Part shown: piece by piece, positions 8,885-18,251 of the stretch | How the letters are laid out: every line of letters begins with the position of its first letter | Position numbering within the stretch: the first letter of the stretch is position 1 | Source of the DNA: CAIYTF01 sp963664845 | Lineage (GTDB): Bacteria > Bacteroidota > Ignavibacteria > Ignavibacteriales > Ignavibacteriaceae | Direction of reading: 5' to 3' | Assembly: GCA_963664845.1 (NCBI GenBank) | Contig: OY761615.1 | Location: 4,774,001 to 4,838,000 of the forward strand | DNA length: 64,000 nucleotides | The notes under the pieces: model-generated | Told to the model about the DNA's origin: nothing | The model's input: the letters and a program-made list of their open reading frames with translations, nothing else | Database searches by the model: none | Translations under genes and position numbers: made by a program

Positions 8885-9807
8885 TTGAAAATAGAAAATC
8901 AAACAGTTGAGTTGATCGCTCTTCGCCTTGGGTTTTCGCTTGTGGGATTTACCGACAGCGGAAAACTGGAGAAGGAATCGGAGCATTTAGCGCAATGGCT
9001 TGCGAGGAACTATCACGCAGGGATGGAGTATATGGAGCGCAATACCGGGAAACGATATGATATAACCACTGTTTTTCCGGGAGCCAAATCGGTTATTTCT
9101 CTGGGGATGAATTACTATACCGAACATCAGCATAGTGGGACAATAGGAAATGGAAAAATATCCCGCTATGCCTGGGGCAAGGACTACCATTTGGTTATGT
9201 GGGATAAGCTGAATGAACTACTAAGTGAACTGAAAGAACTTGATCCGGATTTTGATGCTATTTCGTATGTGGATACAGGGCCGGTGATGGACAAAGCATG
9301 GGCAGTGAAGAGTGGACTGGGGTGGATGGGAAAGCATACCAATGTGATAAACCGAGAATTGGGGAGCTGGTTCTTCATTGCGACTATTATCACCAATTAT
9401 CAGTTTGAGCGGACCTCGACAGTGCAGATTTTTGTGGTTCGTGCACTGCCTGTCTGGATGCATGCCCAACTGATGCCTTTCCACAACCCTATGTGGTTGA
9501 TGCCAGCCGATGTATTTCTTATCTGACTATTGAAAACAAGGGAGAAATTCCCGAAGAATACAAGGGAAGATTTGATAATTGGTTATTTGGGTGCGATATT
9601 TGTCAGGAAGTGTGCCCGTGGAACAATAAATTTTCGGTAATTACCGGTATCCGTGAATTTGAACCTGTTGCGGGAGTGACAGAAATGCCGTTGCAGGATG
9701 TGGTTGCCATGGATTCTGAAGCTTTTAAGGCCAGATTTGCTGAGAGCCCCATTAAACGTTCAAAACCAAAAGGTCTCAAGCGGAACGCAGAATTTTTGTT
9801 GAGATGA
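8885..9807 (+). pseudogene. queG: Epoxyqueuosine reductase QueG, frameshifted
   Basis: QueG is a cobalamin and 4Fe-4S enzyme that reduces epoxyqueuosine to queuosine in tRNA. The N-terminal part reads from TTG 8885 with family motifs (YVDTGPVMDKAWA, KSGLGWMGKH). It then leaves frame near 9410-9412. From 9412 another frame continues the family sequence without loss: CGSCTACLDACP, then VDASRCISYLTIE, then the second cluster motif CDICQEVCPWN, ending at 9807. One base is missing in a run of G (GG where GGG is expected). Restoring it gives about 307 residues, the normal length for the short QueG form. Either the gene is recently broken or the base is a sequencing or assembly error; I see no slippery heptamer to suggest programmed frameshifting. 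The start codon is uncertain. Confidence 0.85.
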
Positions 9808-9818
9808 CACTGTCGCTG

Positions 9819-10952
9819 TTATAGTTTTATATACTCTGCCGCCGCTGCTGTGCCATTATCCAAATGAAACTTTTCAATATTCTCTTGAAACATTTGCCTG
9901 TATTCACTATCCGTCAACAGATGTTCAACAATTTCCGGAAGATTGTTTACTCTGTTTTCATATAACCCGAGGTTATTTTCAAGCAGAAAATCAACATTTC
10001 CTTTTTCCTGCTCCCACAAGTAGCTGCTGACCACCGGTATCTTTCCGAGCATAAGAATTTCCATGAAGGTAGAAGCACCGCATTTGGTGATGACAATATC
10101 GGACATACTGATAAGCTCATAAACAAAATCGACATAACCATATACTTTAACTCTGTCAAGTCCCTCTTTTTGCTTTAATGAGGTTGCACCTTCAAACAGT
10201 TCCTTGTTTTTGCCACAAACTATGGCAATAGCAAAATCAGTTTTTAATTCTATAAGACTTTTCAGGATAGCAAGTCCATGAGGGATTCCATCACCACCAC
10301 CAAGTATAAGAACCATGGGTTTATCCGGGAATCCGAATTTATTTCTAAATGACGCTATATCCTCTGTGGAAGCCCTTCGCGAGAATTTTTCATTAACTAT
10401 GAAGGGGAGCACCGTAAGATTTTTTTCGTTAATGCCTTTGGCAATGCACTTGTTTCTGAGCGTTTTGCTGAAAACGATGAAATCCTGATCTTTTCGTAAA
10501 AACCAAAGCGGGTGCGCGGTATAGGGGTCTGTGACGACCGTAGTGACAGGAATGGATAGCTTATTTCTTTCAATAACATGATAGACAGGTGCGATCAAAT
10601 AAAAATGGAAAACGACTATCTTATCCGGCTTTTCACGCTTAATGATTTCTTCAAGATATTTTGAAACGCGATGTACAACAACCCCGGCGCTGGAAGTGGA
10701 AACAGGCTTAAGTTTGAAAAATGCGTAAATGAATTCATAGAGCCATTTCGCTTTGTCTTGCAGAATGCGGTAACAATCTTCCAGAACAAAACGGATGATC
10801 TTGTTTGTTTTCTCCATGGGGTTGATCAGGACGGTTTCAATCTGGTCAGGGTATAACTTCTGATAATAATTTGCTATTGCCCTCGCAGGAGCGAGGTGAC
10901 CTCCACCGGTATTCAGGTAAACAAACAGATATTTCGTTTTCTTTGTATTCAT
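9819..10952 (-). CDS. MGDG-synthase-like glycosyltransferase
   Basis: A 377-residue GT-B enzyme of family 28, related to monogalactosyldiacylglycerol synthase, UgtP-type processive glucosyltransferases and MurG. The N-terminal acceptor motif is NTGGGHLAPA (GGGH at 16-19). The C-terminal nucleotide-sugar site is visible as KCGASTFMEILMLGKIP followed by WEQEKGN. The expected reaction is sugar transfer from a UDP-sugar to a lipid at the cytoplasmic membrane face. ATG 10952 starts 4 bases after the stop of the upstream gene; a longer frame starting in that gene is less likely. It forms a two-gene unit with the related gene at 10957-12282. Confidence 0.82.
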   Translation of the reverse strand: MNTKKTKYLFVYLNTGGGHLAPARAIANYYQKLYPDQIETVLINPMEKTNKIIRFVLEDCYRILQDKAKWLYEFIYAFFKLKPVSTSSAGVVVHRVSKYLEEIIKREKPDKIVVFHFYLIAPVYHVIERNKLSIPVTTVVTDPYTAHPLWFLRKDQDFIVFSKTLRNKCIAKGINEKNLTVLPFIVNEKFSRRASTEDIASFRNKFGFPDKPMVLILGGGDGIPHGLAILKSLIELKTDFAIAIVCGKNKELFEGATSLKQKEGLDRVKVYGYVDFVYELISMSDIVITKCGASTFMEILMLGKIPVVSSYLWEQEKGNVDFLLENNLGLYENRVNNLPEIVEHLLTDSEYRQMFQENIEKFHLDNGTAAAAEYIKL

Positions 10953-10956
10953 AGAT

Positions 10957-12282
10957 TTATCGTAAAACCGGGGACATATCTTCAATTGTCTTTCCGGTAG
11001 CCAAAAACTCTTCAATTTTATGTGTGCCCAGTTTTCTGGCCTTCAGAAAACCAGACCAGGCTGCATCAGCCAGTCTGCCGGCTTTAAGCAATTCAAAAAG
11101 CCATTGGTCAGAATAATCCGGGTTTTCCTGGCGGATGCCGGCCTGAATTTCATAAAGCCATTTTGCATTAAACTTTTCCTGTGAGCCGATGGGTGGGGTC
11201 ATTATGACGGGTAAACCCAACCCACAATAGAAAGATAGTTCACTTGGTTTTGTCCACAGGATATCAGTTTCTGCCAATGCCGAATTGAATTTATCAAAAT
11301 AACCATAAAGATTATCATCATAAATGATTTTAATTTTTTCAGGGTCCGTTGTTATGGAGGAGGTATGGGCAATGAAGTAATCCCTTACTTCAGGACGCAC
11401 TCCGGCAATTAGAATGAGTTTGACTTCGTTTTGCAGAATTTTGGTTTTAAGGCTTTTTGCAATCCGCACGCCAATTTCCTTTTGTGCTCCGGCCCCACCC
11501 ACAGCATATGCTACGGTAATCCGGTTGTGTTCCGAAGACTGAGTATTTTCCTCGCCAAGGAAATGGGCCATGCTTTTTCCGTGTCTGCTCTTGAATACGT
11601 TATCCGGATCCAATCGGTGAAGACGCTGCCTCAGGTTTTTTTTCAGGATGGAGAGATCAGTACCGCCAGTCAGTTCTTTAGGAAGAGGGAACCCGGTAAT
11701 GTTGATCCTATCATCGGGAACACCATAAGCACGCAGCCGTTGCGCAGCTTTTCCGCACGGAGCAAAATATACAATTCTGCTTTCCCATGGTTCTTTTGCT
11801 ACCCAAACCCTATTGATATCGGCGTCGCAGATTATGCAGTAAACAGTTGCGCTTCCTTCCATATCGGCTGCGATGGCAGGGGCATAGAATGAAGTTATGA
11901 CCGGTAATTCTTTTAATTTAATTCGTTCCAGCATTGCAGCACATAATCCTTTAAGGATTCGTGACCGGAGCAGATTGACCTGGAATGTTGTATTTGAAAG
12001 ATCCCGGATGGGATAGAAAGATGGAATATGCATAAATGCATCAAGAAGATTGAAGATGGGGTCGCCGATGAGCGGAAATCCCTTGGCCCGGGAGATGAAT
12101 TCATAGGCTCCAAGTACTTGTGCCCACAGTTTTCTTTCGCTCTGAGAGGTGTCTTCAGTCTCCCCAACGCTCATAATGCCTTCTTCGGCAATATCTTTCA
12201 GAGGGTAGATTGCCCGTTGGTGGCCATATCCCATTGTTGCCGTGATGACCCAGGCTTTGCCCTTGTGTGCATTTTGTTCCAC
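10957..12282 (-). CDS. Divergent GT-B glycosyltransferase-like protein
   Basis: A 441-residue protein. The N-terminus has TATMGYGHQRA, where GYGH occupies the place of the GGGH motif of MGDG-synthase-like enzymes. A middle stretch (VYCIICDADINRVW) and a C-terminal site (WTKPSELSFYCGLGLPVI) fit a GT-B fold. The sequence is clearly distinct from its downstream neighbour and longer. It is the first gene of a minus-strand pair separated by only 4 bases, which suggests joint work on one glycolipid. It could be a catalytic partner or a non-catalytic relative; acceptor and donor are unknown. Confidence 0.6.
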   Translation of the reverse strand: MEQNAHKGKAWVITATMGYGHQRAIYPLKDIAEEGIMSVGETEDTSQSERKLWAQVLGAYEFISRAKGFPLIGDPIFNLLDAFMHIPSFYPIRDLSNTTFQVNLLRSRILKGLCAAMLERIKLKELPVITSFYAPAIAADMEGSATVYCIICDADINRVWVAKEPWESRIVYFAPCGKAAQRLRAYGVPDDRINITGFPLPKELTGGTDLSILKKNLRQRLHRLDPDNVFKSRHGKSMAHFLGEENTQSSEHNRITVAYAVGGAGAQKEIGVRIAKSLKTKILQNEVKLILIAGVRPEVRDYFIAHTSSITTDPEKIKIIYDDNLYGYFDKFNSALAETDILWTKPSELSFYCGLGLPVIMTPPIGSQEKFNAKWLYEIQAGIRQENPDYSDQWLFELLKAGRLADAAWSGFLKARKLGTHKIEEFLATGKTIEDMSPVLR

Positions 12283-12660
12283 TAAGAATCGTGTATCCAG
12301 TTTATTAACGTAATAAATCGAACAGATAAATTAAAGATTGCATCGTTCATTAACAAATTGCGGGGGAGTTATCAATTGGTAATACACCCTAAGGGGGCGT
12401 GCCTGAAATAACTATGATTGGTGTTTGGGGTGCTATTCAGAAGGTGGATGAGTACTCTCGAACTTCCGATCAAAAGGTGCCACAATAGCCATTTCCACGA
12501 TGATCATCGTAAATGTATACTTCAGCTACAGAATCCGGACACGTGATTTCGCCGGTACGCCCATAAACGGTATTCATGGAATATCAGTGCAATAGCGGGC
12601 AAATCCAACTATTTGAAATAAATGCTATTGTCGGAAATAAGTCCGCCAGCAGCTAGAAAA
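12283..12660. other. Intergenic region
   Basis: About 380 bases between a minus-strand start (12282) and a minus-strand stop (12661). No gene, repeat or clear hairpin was recognised. The part near 12283-12350 is AT-rich and probably carries the glycosyltransferase-pair promoter. Confidence 0.4.
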
Positions 12661-12996
12661 TTATTCTTTCTTTTTGCTTTTTTTGATTTCAATTTTTTTG
12701 ATGAGGTGATCATAATAATCGCCGTCAGGACCTGTTAACTGCTGAGCAGGAGATTGATCTTTAGTTTTTACAAAAGCGGAATAATCAATAACGGTCAGGT
12801 ATCCGCAAACATCGTTTATACGATTTTCACCTGCTTCTATCGCGATCTCAATTATTGCTTCCTGTACTTCTTTTTCTGTTACTTCTGTAATTTCCTTGTT
12901 TTCGAGTCGTTTGGCAAGAAATTCTTTTAGTGAGGAGAGAAGCTCAGTCTCTGTTATAGCCGGGCTGATCATGGGTAGCGTTATGTTATTTTCCAT
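12661..12996 (-). CDS. Small charged hypothetical protein
   Basis: A 111-residue soluble protein that I do not recognise. It is rich in Glu and Lys, with a predicted helical first half (residues 15-60, many E/K) and a strongly basic tail (KKIEIKKSKKKE). It has no signal peptide or membrane helix and a single Cys. It stands alone on the minus strand between two gaps of more than 350 bases, and the ATG has no strong Shine-Dalgarno. The frame is uninterrupted and its composition looks coding. Confidence 0.45.
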   Translation of the reverse strand: MENNITLPMISPAITETELLSSLKEFLAKRLENKEITEVTEKEVQEAIIEIAIEAGENRINDVCGYLTVIDYSAFVKTKDQSPAQQLTGPDGDYYDHLIKKIEIKKSKKKE

Positions 12997-13352
12997 AGTA
13001 TTGCACTCTCGATTATGTGTTTTCGTATCTGCTATTGACTAGAGAAGCCATTTATCCAATACCGGATACACAAGTAAGGCAATCCAGCCGGTTACATGAA
13101 GGATCCGGTCAAAATGACCAGTTAAACGGGATGAAGCCCGGATATCCGGTAGTCAACTTTCCGGTATTATCGGAAATATGCCAGAAAAGTTAATATGGTG
13201 AGGCGAAAAAGATAAAGAAATCAGGTTGTGGGCAAACGGGTTATTACAAACAATTTGTATGCGAATTGTTTATCCAAGAAAAATCAGCCTGATAAAAATT
13301 GTCCGAATTACCGTAAATTTCGCATCAACAATGGAAAAAACAGGAATTGGTA
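12997..13352. other. Intergenic region with repeated TCCGG half-sites
   Basis: About 355 bases between divergent genes. Short related words (ACCGGATAC, GATCCGGTC, TATCCGGTAG, TTCCGGTAT) recur between 13058 and 13170. They may be chance or binding half-sites. No gene is supported. AGGA at 13342-13345 is the ribosome binding site for the aldo/keto reductase. Confidence 0.35.
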
Positions 13353-14351
13353 ATGCTTTACAGGAAAATTGGAAATTCGGAATTAAATGCATCGGTAATA
13401 GCGCTGGGGACTTGGGTAATGGGCGGATGGATGTGGGGAGGAGCACAAGAACAGGAGAGTATCTCTGCCATTCATGCCGGACTTGATGCGGGAATTAATT
13501 TTTTGGATACAGCTCCTATATATGGATTTGGCATATCGGAACAAATTATAGGAAAAGCTTTAAAAGGAAGACGTGATAAGGTTATTCTTGCAACCAAATG
13601 CGGTATGCGATGGGATATTGAAAAGGGTGACTTTGCTTTTATGTCCAACAGGACCGGAGTGACCAGAAATGAATCTGATATGAAAATTTATAAATACCTT
13701 GGCTCAGAATCCATCATGCTGGAGGTTGAGCGGAGTTTAAAGAATCTGGAGACGGATTACATTGATCTCTACCAGACGCACTGGCAGGATTCTACCACAC
13801 CGATTGAAGAAACCATGACAGCATTGTCAAAGCTGAAAGAACAGGGAAAGATAAGAGAGATTGGCGTTTCAAATGCAACAGTTGAACAAATGAAAATATA
13901 TGGTGCCATTGTTTCTGACCAGGAAAAGTATAACATGTTTATGCGGAAAAAGGAAGAGCAGGGGAATGTGAGCTATTGCCTGGAGAATACTATTGCATTT
14001 CTTGCTTATTCACCGCTTGCACAGGGTTTGCTGACGGGCAAGATCACTCCTGACAGGAAATTTAACGAGGGTGATGTACGTATAAGCAACCCGCTTTTTT
14101 CACCCGAGAACCTGGTTAAAGTGAATAAGTTTTGCGGTGAGTTGAAGCCTTTGACAGAGGAGCACAGTTGCACCGTTGGTCAGTTATGCAGTGCGTGGAC
14201 ATTCAGCCGTCCGGGAATAACTCATTTGCTTTGTGGTGCACGGACACCAGACCAGGCAGTTGAAAATGCGATGGCGGGAGATATCACACTGTCAGCAGCT
14301 GATATTGCAAGTATTGATGCATTGTTTGGAAAATGGTTTGGGAAGGCTTAG
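13353..14351 (+). CDS. Aldo/keto reductase
   Basis: A 332-residue NADPH-dependent oxidoreductase with a TIM-barrel fold. The catalytic tetrad is present: Asp52, Tyr57 (DTAPIYGFG), Lys82 (ATKCG) and His143 (QTHWQD). It most resembles the YghZ/Gfo-like group of aldo/keto reductases acting on small aldehydes or sugars. ATG 13353 is supported by AGGA at 13342-13345; an in-frame TTG at 13347 is less likely. It may be transcribed with the downstream YiaK-like dehydrogenase, which would fit sugar-acid or carbonyl reduction, but a palindromic repeat lies between them. Confidence 0.88.
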   Translation: MLYRKIGNSELNASVIALGTWVMGGWMWGGAQEQESISAIHAGLDAGINFLDTAPIYGFGISEQIIGKALKGRRDKVILATKCGMRWDIEKGDFAFMSNRTGVTRNESDMKIYKYLGSESIMLEVERSLKNLETDYIDLYQTHWQDSTTPIEETMTALSKLKEQGKIREIGVSNATVEQMKIYGAIVSDQEKYNMFMRKKEEQGNVSYCLENTIAFLAYSPLAQGLLTGKITPDRKFNEGDVRISNPLFSPENLVKVNKFCGELKPLTEEHSCTVGQLCSAWTFSRPGITHLLCGARTPDQAVENAMAGDITLSAADIASIDALFGKWFGKA

Positions 14352-14383
14352 CGTTATGCCTGCCGGGATGTTGGCTGAAATTT

Positions 14384-14403
14384 GGGCACAAAATTTTGTG
14401 CCC
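14384..14403. repeat. Palindromic repeat, copy 1
   Basis: A perfect 20-base palindrome (GGGCACAAAA and its complement) followed by CTACAG. It is one of three in the next 4 kb that share the CCCCTACRG tail (also 15504-15525 and 18232-18251). Copy 1 lies between two same-strand genes. Confidence 0.7.
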
Positions 14404-14472
14404 CTACAGACCCATGATGATTAATGATTGCACCATAAGCTATATAAGTCGATTACCGAATTTGAGGAATAA

Positions 14473-15480
14473 ATGTTTCGAATCCCGTTTGATGAATTAG
14501 TGCAGCAATTGCGAACAATACTTCTGCAAAGGGAGTTCTCTGAGGAAGATGCCCTTTTGTGTGCGACGATATTTGCAGAAAACACTTTATGCGGTGTTGC
14601 TTCGCATGGCATTAACAGGTTTCCGGTTTTGGATAAGCTCATTTCGCTTGGACTGGTGAAGCCCAGTGTGAGCCCGACGCTTGTTACTTCATTCAACGCT
14701 TTGGAAGTTTGGAATGGCAATTATGGAATGGGGATGAAGAATGCCTGGTTGATGACCGACAGGGCGATGGAACTAGCGGAAAAGTTCGGGATCGGTTGTG
14801 TAGCACTGCGGGATACCAATCATTGGATGCGGGCAGGTACTTATGGCTGGAAGGCCGCTGAGAAGGGATTCATATTCATCTGCTGGACTAACACTATTGC
14901 AAATCTTCCGCCATGGGGTGGAAAGCAGGCCAGGACAGGAAATAATCCCCTGGTGTTTGCTGTACCGCATAAACCGCGTCCGGTGGTTATTGATATGGCG
15001 CTATCTCAGTTTTCTTATGGCAAGCTTTCTTCATACAGGCGAGCCGGAAAACCACTTCCGTTTGTGGGTGGCTATGACAGTAAGGGTGAGTTGAGTACGG
15101 ATGCAGGAGAAATTTATTCGACATTCCGGGCGCTGCCAATAGGCCTATGGAAAGGTGCCGGACTCTCCCTGCTGCTTGATCTTGTTGCCGCGGTACTATC
15201 CGGAGGGCAAACGACGAAGAAATTGAGTGAAGCGGAACATGAGTCAGGTTTATCACAAGTATTCATTGCCATTGATCCGAAACATGGCGGTATTGCGGAT
15301 GGCTATAATGCAATGATTGAGGAGACGCTGGAGTATTATAAAAATGTTGAATTGATGAATGAGGACGAGCTGGTTGTATATCCCGGTGAGCGGTTGATGA
15401 AAACGAGGGAAGAGAATTTGTGGTTGGGGATTCCGGTTGAGGAGGAGATTTGGGAGAAGGTGTTGAGGATGAGGGATTAG
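14473..15480 (+). CDS. Malate/L-lactate-type dehydrogenase, YiaK-like
   Basis: A 335-residue NAD(P)-dependent oxidoreductase of the LDH2/MDH2 family, which has no Rossmann fold. The closest family by sequence and length is 2,3-diketo-L-gulonate reductase (YiaK/DlgD, about 332 residues). Visible features are the catalytic His45 in GVASHGINRF, DTNHWMRAGTYGW and the NNPLVFAVP cofactor region. The expected reaction is reduction of a 2-keto acid such as 2,3-diketogulonate. No other ascorbate or gulonate genes are near, so the substrate is uncertain. ATG 14473 follows GAGGAATAA with good spacing. Confidence 0.82.
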   Translation: MFRIPFDELVQQLRTILLQREFSEEDALLCATIFAENTLCGVASHGINRFPVLDKLISLGLVKPSVSPTLVTSFNALEVWNGNYGMGMKNAWLMTDRAMELAEKFGIGCVALRDTNHWMRAGTYGWKAAEKGFIFICWTNTIANLPPWGGKQARTGNNPLVFAVPHKPRPVVIDMALSQFSYGKLSSYRRAGKPLPFVGGYDSKGELSTDAGEIYSTFRALPIGLWKGAGLSLLLDLVAAVLSGGQTTKKLSEAEHESGLSQVFIAIDPKHGGIADGYNAMIEETLEYYKNVELMNEDELVVYPGERLMKTREENLWLGIPVEEEIWEKVLRMRD

Positions 15481-15503
15481 TTTTGAAATTTTTACGGAAT
15501 GAA

Positions 15504-15525
15504 GGGGTTCAAGATTTTGAACCCC
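15504..15525. repeat. Palindromic repeat, copy 2
   Basis: GGGGTTCAA and TTGAACCCC form a 9-bp stem around GATT and continue into CTACGG. It sits 23 bases after the dehydrogenase stop and 40 bases from the convergent propeller gene. It could act as a bidirectional terminator, but it shares sequence with the copies at 14384 and 18232, so it is first a dispersed repeat. Confidence 0.7.
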
Positions 15526-15565
15526 TACGGATTACTTAATTGGTGTATTGACCCAAGCAAAAATA

Positions 15566-17758
15566 CTATTTTACCAGTATCATTTTACGGGCAGCCGTCC
15601 AATCGTTAACGCGGAGACGATAAATATAGACACCACTTGGAAGCGTTGATGCTTCGAACTGAACAGTATAGGATCCGGCATTTTTTTGAGTATTTACTAA
15701 GGTTGCAATTTCTTTTCCGAGCATGTTATATACTTTGAGAGTAACCATTCCCGTTTTTGGAATATCATATTTGATAGTTGTAGCCGGGTTAAACGGGTTG
15801 GGGTAATTCTGGAACAAAGTAAATCCCTTTTGAGAACTTGCGATCACACTCTCTCTCAAGCCCATCAAAATCCTGCCTTCATGAAATACAGTTAGGTCAT
15901 AAGCTGTCCCAATCCATATATTTCCATTTCTATCTATTGCAAGATCCTGTATCTCACAGTTGCCTGCAATTGAAGAAGTAGAATCGAAATATGTGGTCCA
16001 GTAATTGCCATCAAATTTTGTCATCCCGAGATTCTTACCCTCTGAGAAAGTCCCAATCCATGCTATCCCTGCGGAGTCAAATGCAACCCGGTATGGTGAA
16101 TTATCTGGGAGCCCTGAATTGGAAATATTGTAAAATTTCCAATTAGATGAGCCATCAAATTTAACCAAACCTTTGCCAAATGTGCAAATCCAAATGGTAC
16201 CATCGCGGGGTATAGTAATTGAAATGGTTGAAACGTCAGGCAATTCGGAATTGATATGATTATAGATAGTCCATGAGTTTCCATCGAATTTGGCCAAACC
16301 CTTATTTATAAACAATTCGTTAAAAGTGATCCATATAGCACCGTTCGGCGCAATTTTCAAGCTTTGAATCATGTTACTGGGAAGCCCAGAGTTTGATGTA
16401 TCATAAACTGTCCATGATGTATCATCAAACTTTACCATGCCACCGCTGTTGGTCCCAATCCACTTATTTCCATTGACATCAATGTCCAAGGCAAGTACAC
16501 AGTTATCCGGTAATCCAGAGTTGGCTTTAGTATAGCTTGTCCATGTGGTTCCATCGTATTTTATTAATCCTTCTTCAGTCCCGAGCCATTTATTTCCTGC
16601 GGCGTCAATAGCGATGACATAGATAAATTCACAGGGAATTCCGGAATTTGCCATATCAAGGAGCTGCCAGGTTGTACCATCAAATTTAAGTAATCCGTAC
16701 CAGCTGCTAAACCACCTAATCCCATTTTCATCCATTGCGAATGAAGTCGTCCCCCCATCCGGTTTCAATTTGGAGTTTGCGGTTTGGTAAAGCTTCCATT
16801 CATTACCATCATATTTTGCTGCACCTGCTGTTGTTCCTATCCATGGATCATCCCCGGCATCAATTGTGACTGACAGAAAAGGATAACCTATTTCCTGGGG
16901 ATATGTGGACTGGCAGACTGTCCAGATATTGTTTTCAAATTTTAGCAATCCACCGGAATATGTCGAAAGCCATTTGGTACCCTTGCTGTCAAAAGCTATG
17001 CCTGTAATCTTATTACTGGGGAGTGCAGGAGTTGAAAAATTATAAACTGTCCACGTGTTGCCGTCAAATGTTGCCGGGCCGCTTGATGTTCCGACCCATA
17101 AAGTTCCATTGCGCTCGATGGTCAGAGATGAAATCTGATTACTGAGGAGTCCAGAGTTTGAAGTATTGTATACAGTCCATGTGGTCCCATCAAATTTCGC
17201 CACTCCGCGTTCAGTTCCAACCCAGATGCAACCTGCTGCATCGGCTACCACTGAGTAAATATAGATATCCGGAATTCCTGAGTTGAGCTTATTGAATAAG
17301 GTCCATGAACTGCCGTCAAATCTTGCCAGACCTTTCTGATTTGTCCCTATCCAAACTGTTCCATTCGGTGCTGTTGCTACAGAATAGATTCTATTAGTCG
17401 GCAGTCCTGAATTAAGAGTATCGTAAATAGTCCACTTCCCGGTGACATCAACTTTAATTAGGCCTCGTCCAGAGGCTGCAAGCCATTTATTCCCGCTGGC
17501 ATCGATAGCAATTGAACGGATTGTACCGAGAGAAAATCCCAAGTTAGCTTTATTATAAGTGATTTTCGAACCCGTTGTCCGGTTAAATTTCACCAGACCA
17601 CCATCCGTTCCCGCCCAAACATTATCTCCTTCGGGTGTTAAGGTATAAACATGTCCACCCAGACTATTATAGCTAATCCACTCCGGATTTTGGGAACGAA
17701 GATTTTGTGAGATACCGAACGCAAGAAGAAATGATAAGAATGATGAAAACACTTTCAT
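15566..17758 (-). CDS. Secreted propeller-repeat protein with T9SS sorting domain
   Basis: A 730-residue exported protein. Residues 1-22 form a signal peptide. Residues 25-640 consist of about 13-14 near-regular repeats of some 45 residues with the core KFDGTTWTVYNTSNSGLP and WIGT, as in two-component-regulator-type beta-propellers. The last 80 residues are a type IX secretion sorting domain, starting FQNYPNPFNPATTIKYDIP and ending GVYIYRLRVNDW...KMILVK. The protein should be exported by Sec, then by T9SS, and released or anchored at the cell surface. The repeat number fits two seven-bladed propellers. It stands alone; ligand and role are unknown. Confidence 0.85.
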   Translation of the reverse strand: MKVFSSFLSFLLAFGISQNLRSQNPEWISYNSLGGHVYTLTPEGDNVWAGTDGGLVKFNRTTGSKITYNKANLGFSLGTIRSIAIDASGNKWLAASGRGLIKVDVTGKWTIYDTLNSGLPTNRIYSVATAPNGTVWIGTNQKGLARFDGSSWTLFNKLNSGIPDIYIYSVVADAAGCIWVGTERGVAKFDGTTWTVYNTSNSGLLSNQISSLTIERNGTLWVGTSSGPATFDGNTWTVYNFSTPALPSNKITGIAFDSKGTKWLSTYSGGLLKFENNIWTVCQSTYPQEIGYPFLSVTIDAGDDPWIGTTAGAAKYDGNEWKLYQTANSKLKPDGGTTSFAMDENGIRWFSSWYGLLKFDGTTWQLLDMANSGIPCEFIYVIAIDAAGNKWLGTEEGLIKYDGTTWTSYTKANSGLPDNCVLALDIDVNGNKWIGTNSGGMVKFDDTSWTVYDTSNSGLPSNMIQSLKIAPNGAIWITFNELFINKGLAKFDGNSWTIYNHINSELPDVSTISITIPRDGTIWICTFGKGLVKFDGSSNWKFYNISNSGLPDNSPYRVAFDSAGIAWIGTFSEGKNLGMTKFDGNYWTTYFDSTSSIAGNCEIQDLAIDRNGNIWIGTAYDLTVFHEGRILMGLRESVIASSQKGFTLFQNYPNPFNPATTIKYDIPKTGMVTLKVYNMLGKEIATLVNTQKNAGSYTVQFEASTLPSGVYIYRLRVNDWTAARKMILVK

Positions 17759-17943
17759 AATTTTTTCCCATTAAAAATTCATGATTGAAAACTAACGGTA
17801 ATAGTTTCGAAAAGCAAATGTGAAAGTTCAATATTTTTATGATGTAAAAATTCGAAAGTGAGTAACAAAAGCAGCAATGAGGGTAATTAAGATCAGAACT
17901 GCGAAGAGCTTAGTCATCAACGTATGGAGGAGTGGGACATGCG

Positions 17944-17960
17944 CCCCGCTTGAAGCGGGG
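17944..17960. repeat. GC hairpin of a dispersed repeat
   Basis: CCCCGCT and AGCGGGG form a perfect 7-bp stem around TGA, followed by TTTT and, about 27 bases on, GCGGGAATGAC. A sister copy with the same order (CCCGCTTGAAACGGG then CACGGGAATGACA) lies at 39298-39352. This looks like an interspersed palindromic element rather than a gene-specific terminator. Confidence 0.6.
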
Positions 17961-18231
17961 TTTTGTGTGCATCTCAACCTTTGCGGGAATGACATTCCTT
18001 CATGGTGCTCGTCAAGCTGGCGCGATTGATTTCAATACAAAAGGCCAACTAAACCTCACTGAAGCCGACCGAAAGTTGACAAGACGCAATACCATCCATT
18101 CGGGATTCAGCGTTACATCTCTTTGTTTTGGCTACAATAATGTCACCTGGATGTACCACCTTCGGGTTTTTGGTGCGTTGCCACCTGCTATGTATTGACG
18201 GATGTTGTTACCATTATGGTTTGGGGAATGT

Positions 18232-18251
18232 GGGTTCAAGGCCTTGAACCC
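18232..18251. repeat. Palindromic repeat, copy 3
   Basis: A perfect 20-base palindrome (GGGTTCAAGG and its complement) followed by CCTACGG. The left flank GGAATGT parallels GGAATGAA before copy 2, so the shared unit is longer than the palindrome alone. Confidence 0.7.

Noticed and set aside
17932..18198. 88-codon plus-strand frame upstream of carA
   Set aside because: It runs through the dispersed GC-hairpin repeat, which gives open frames by chance, and has no ribosome site.
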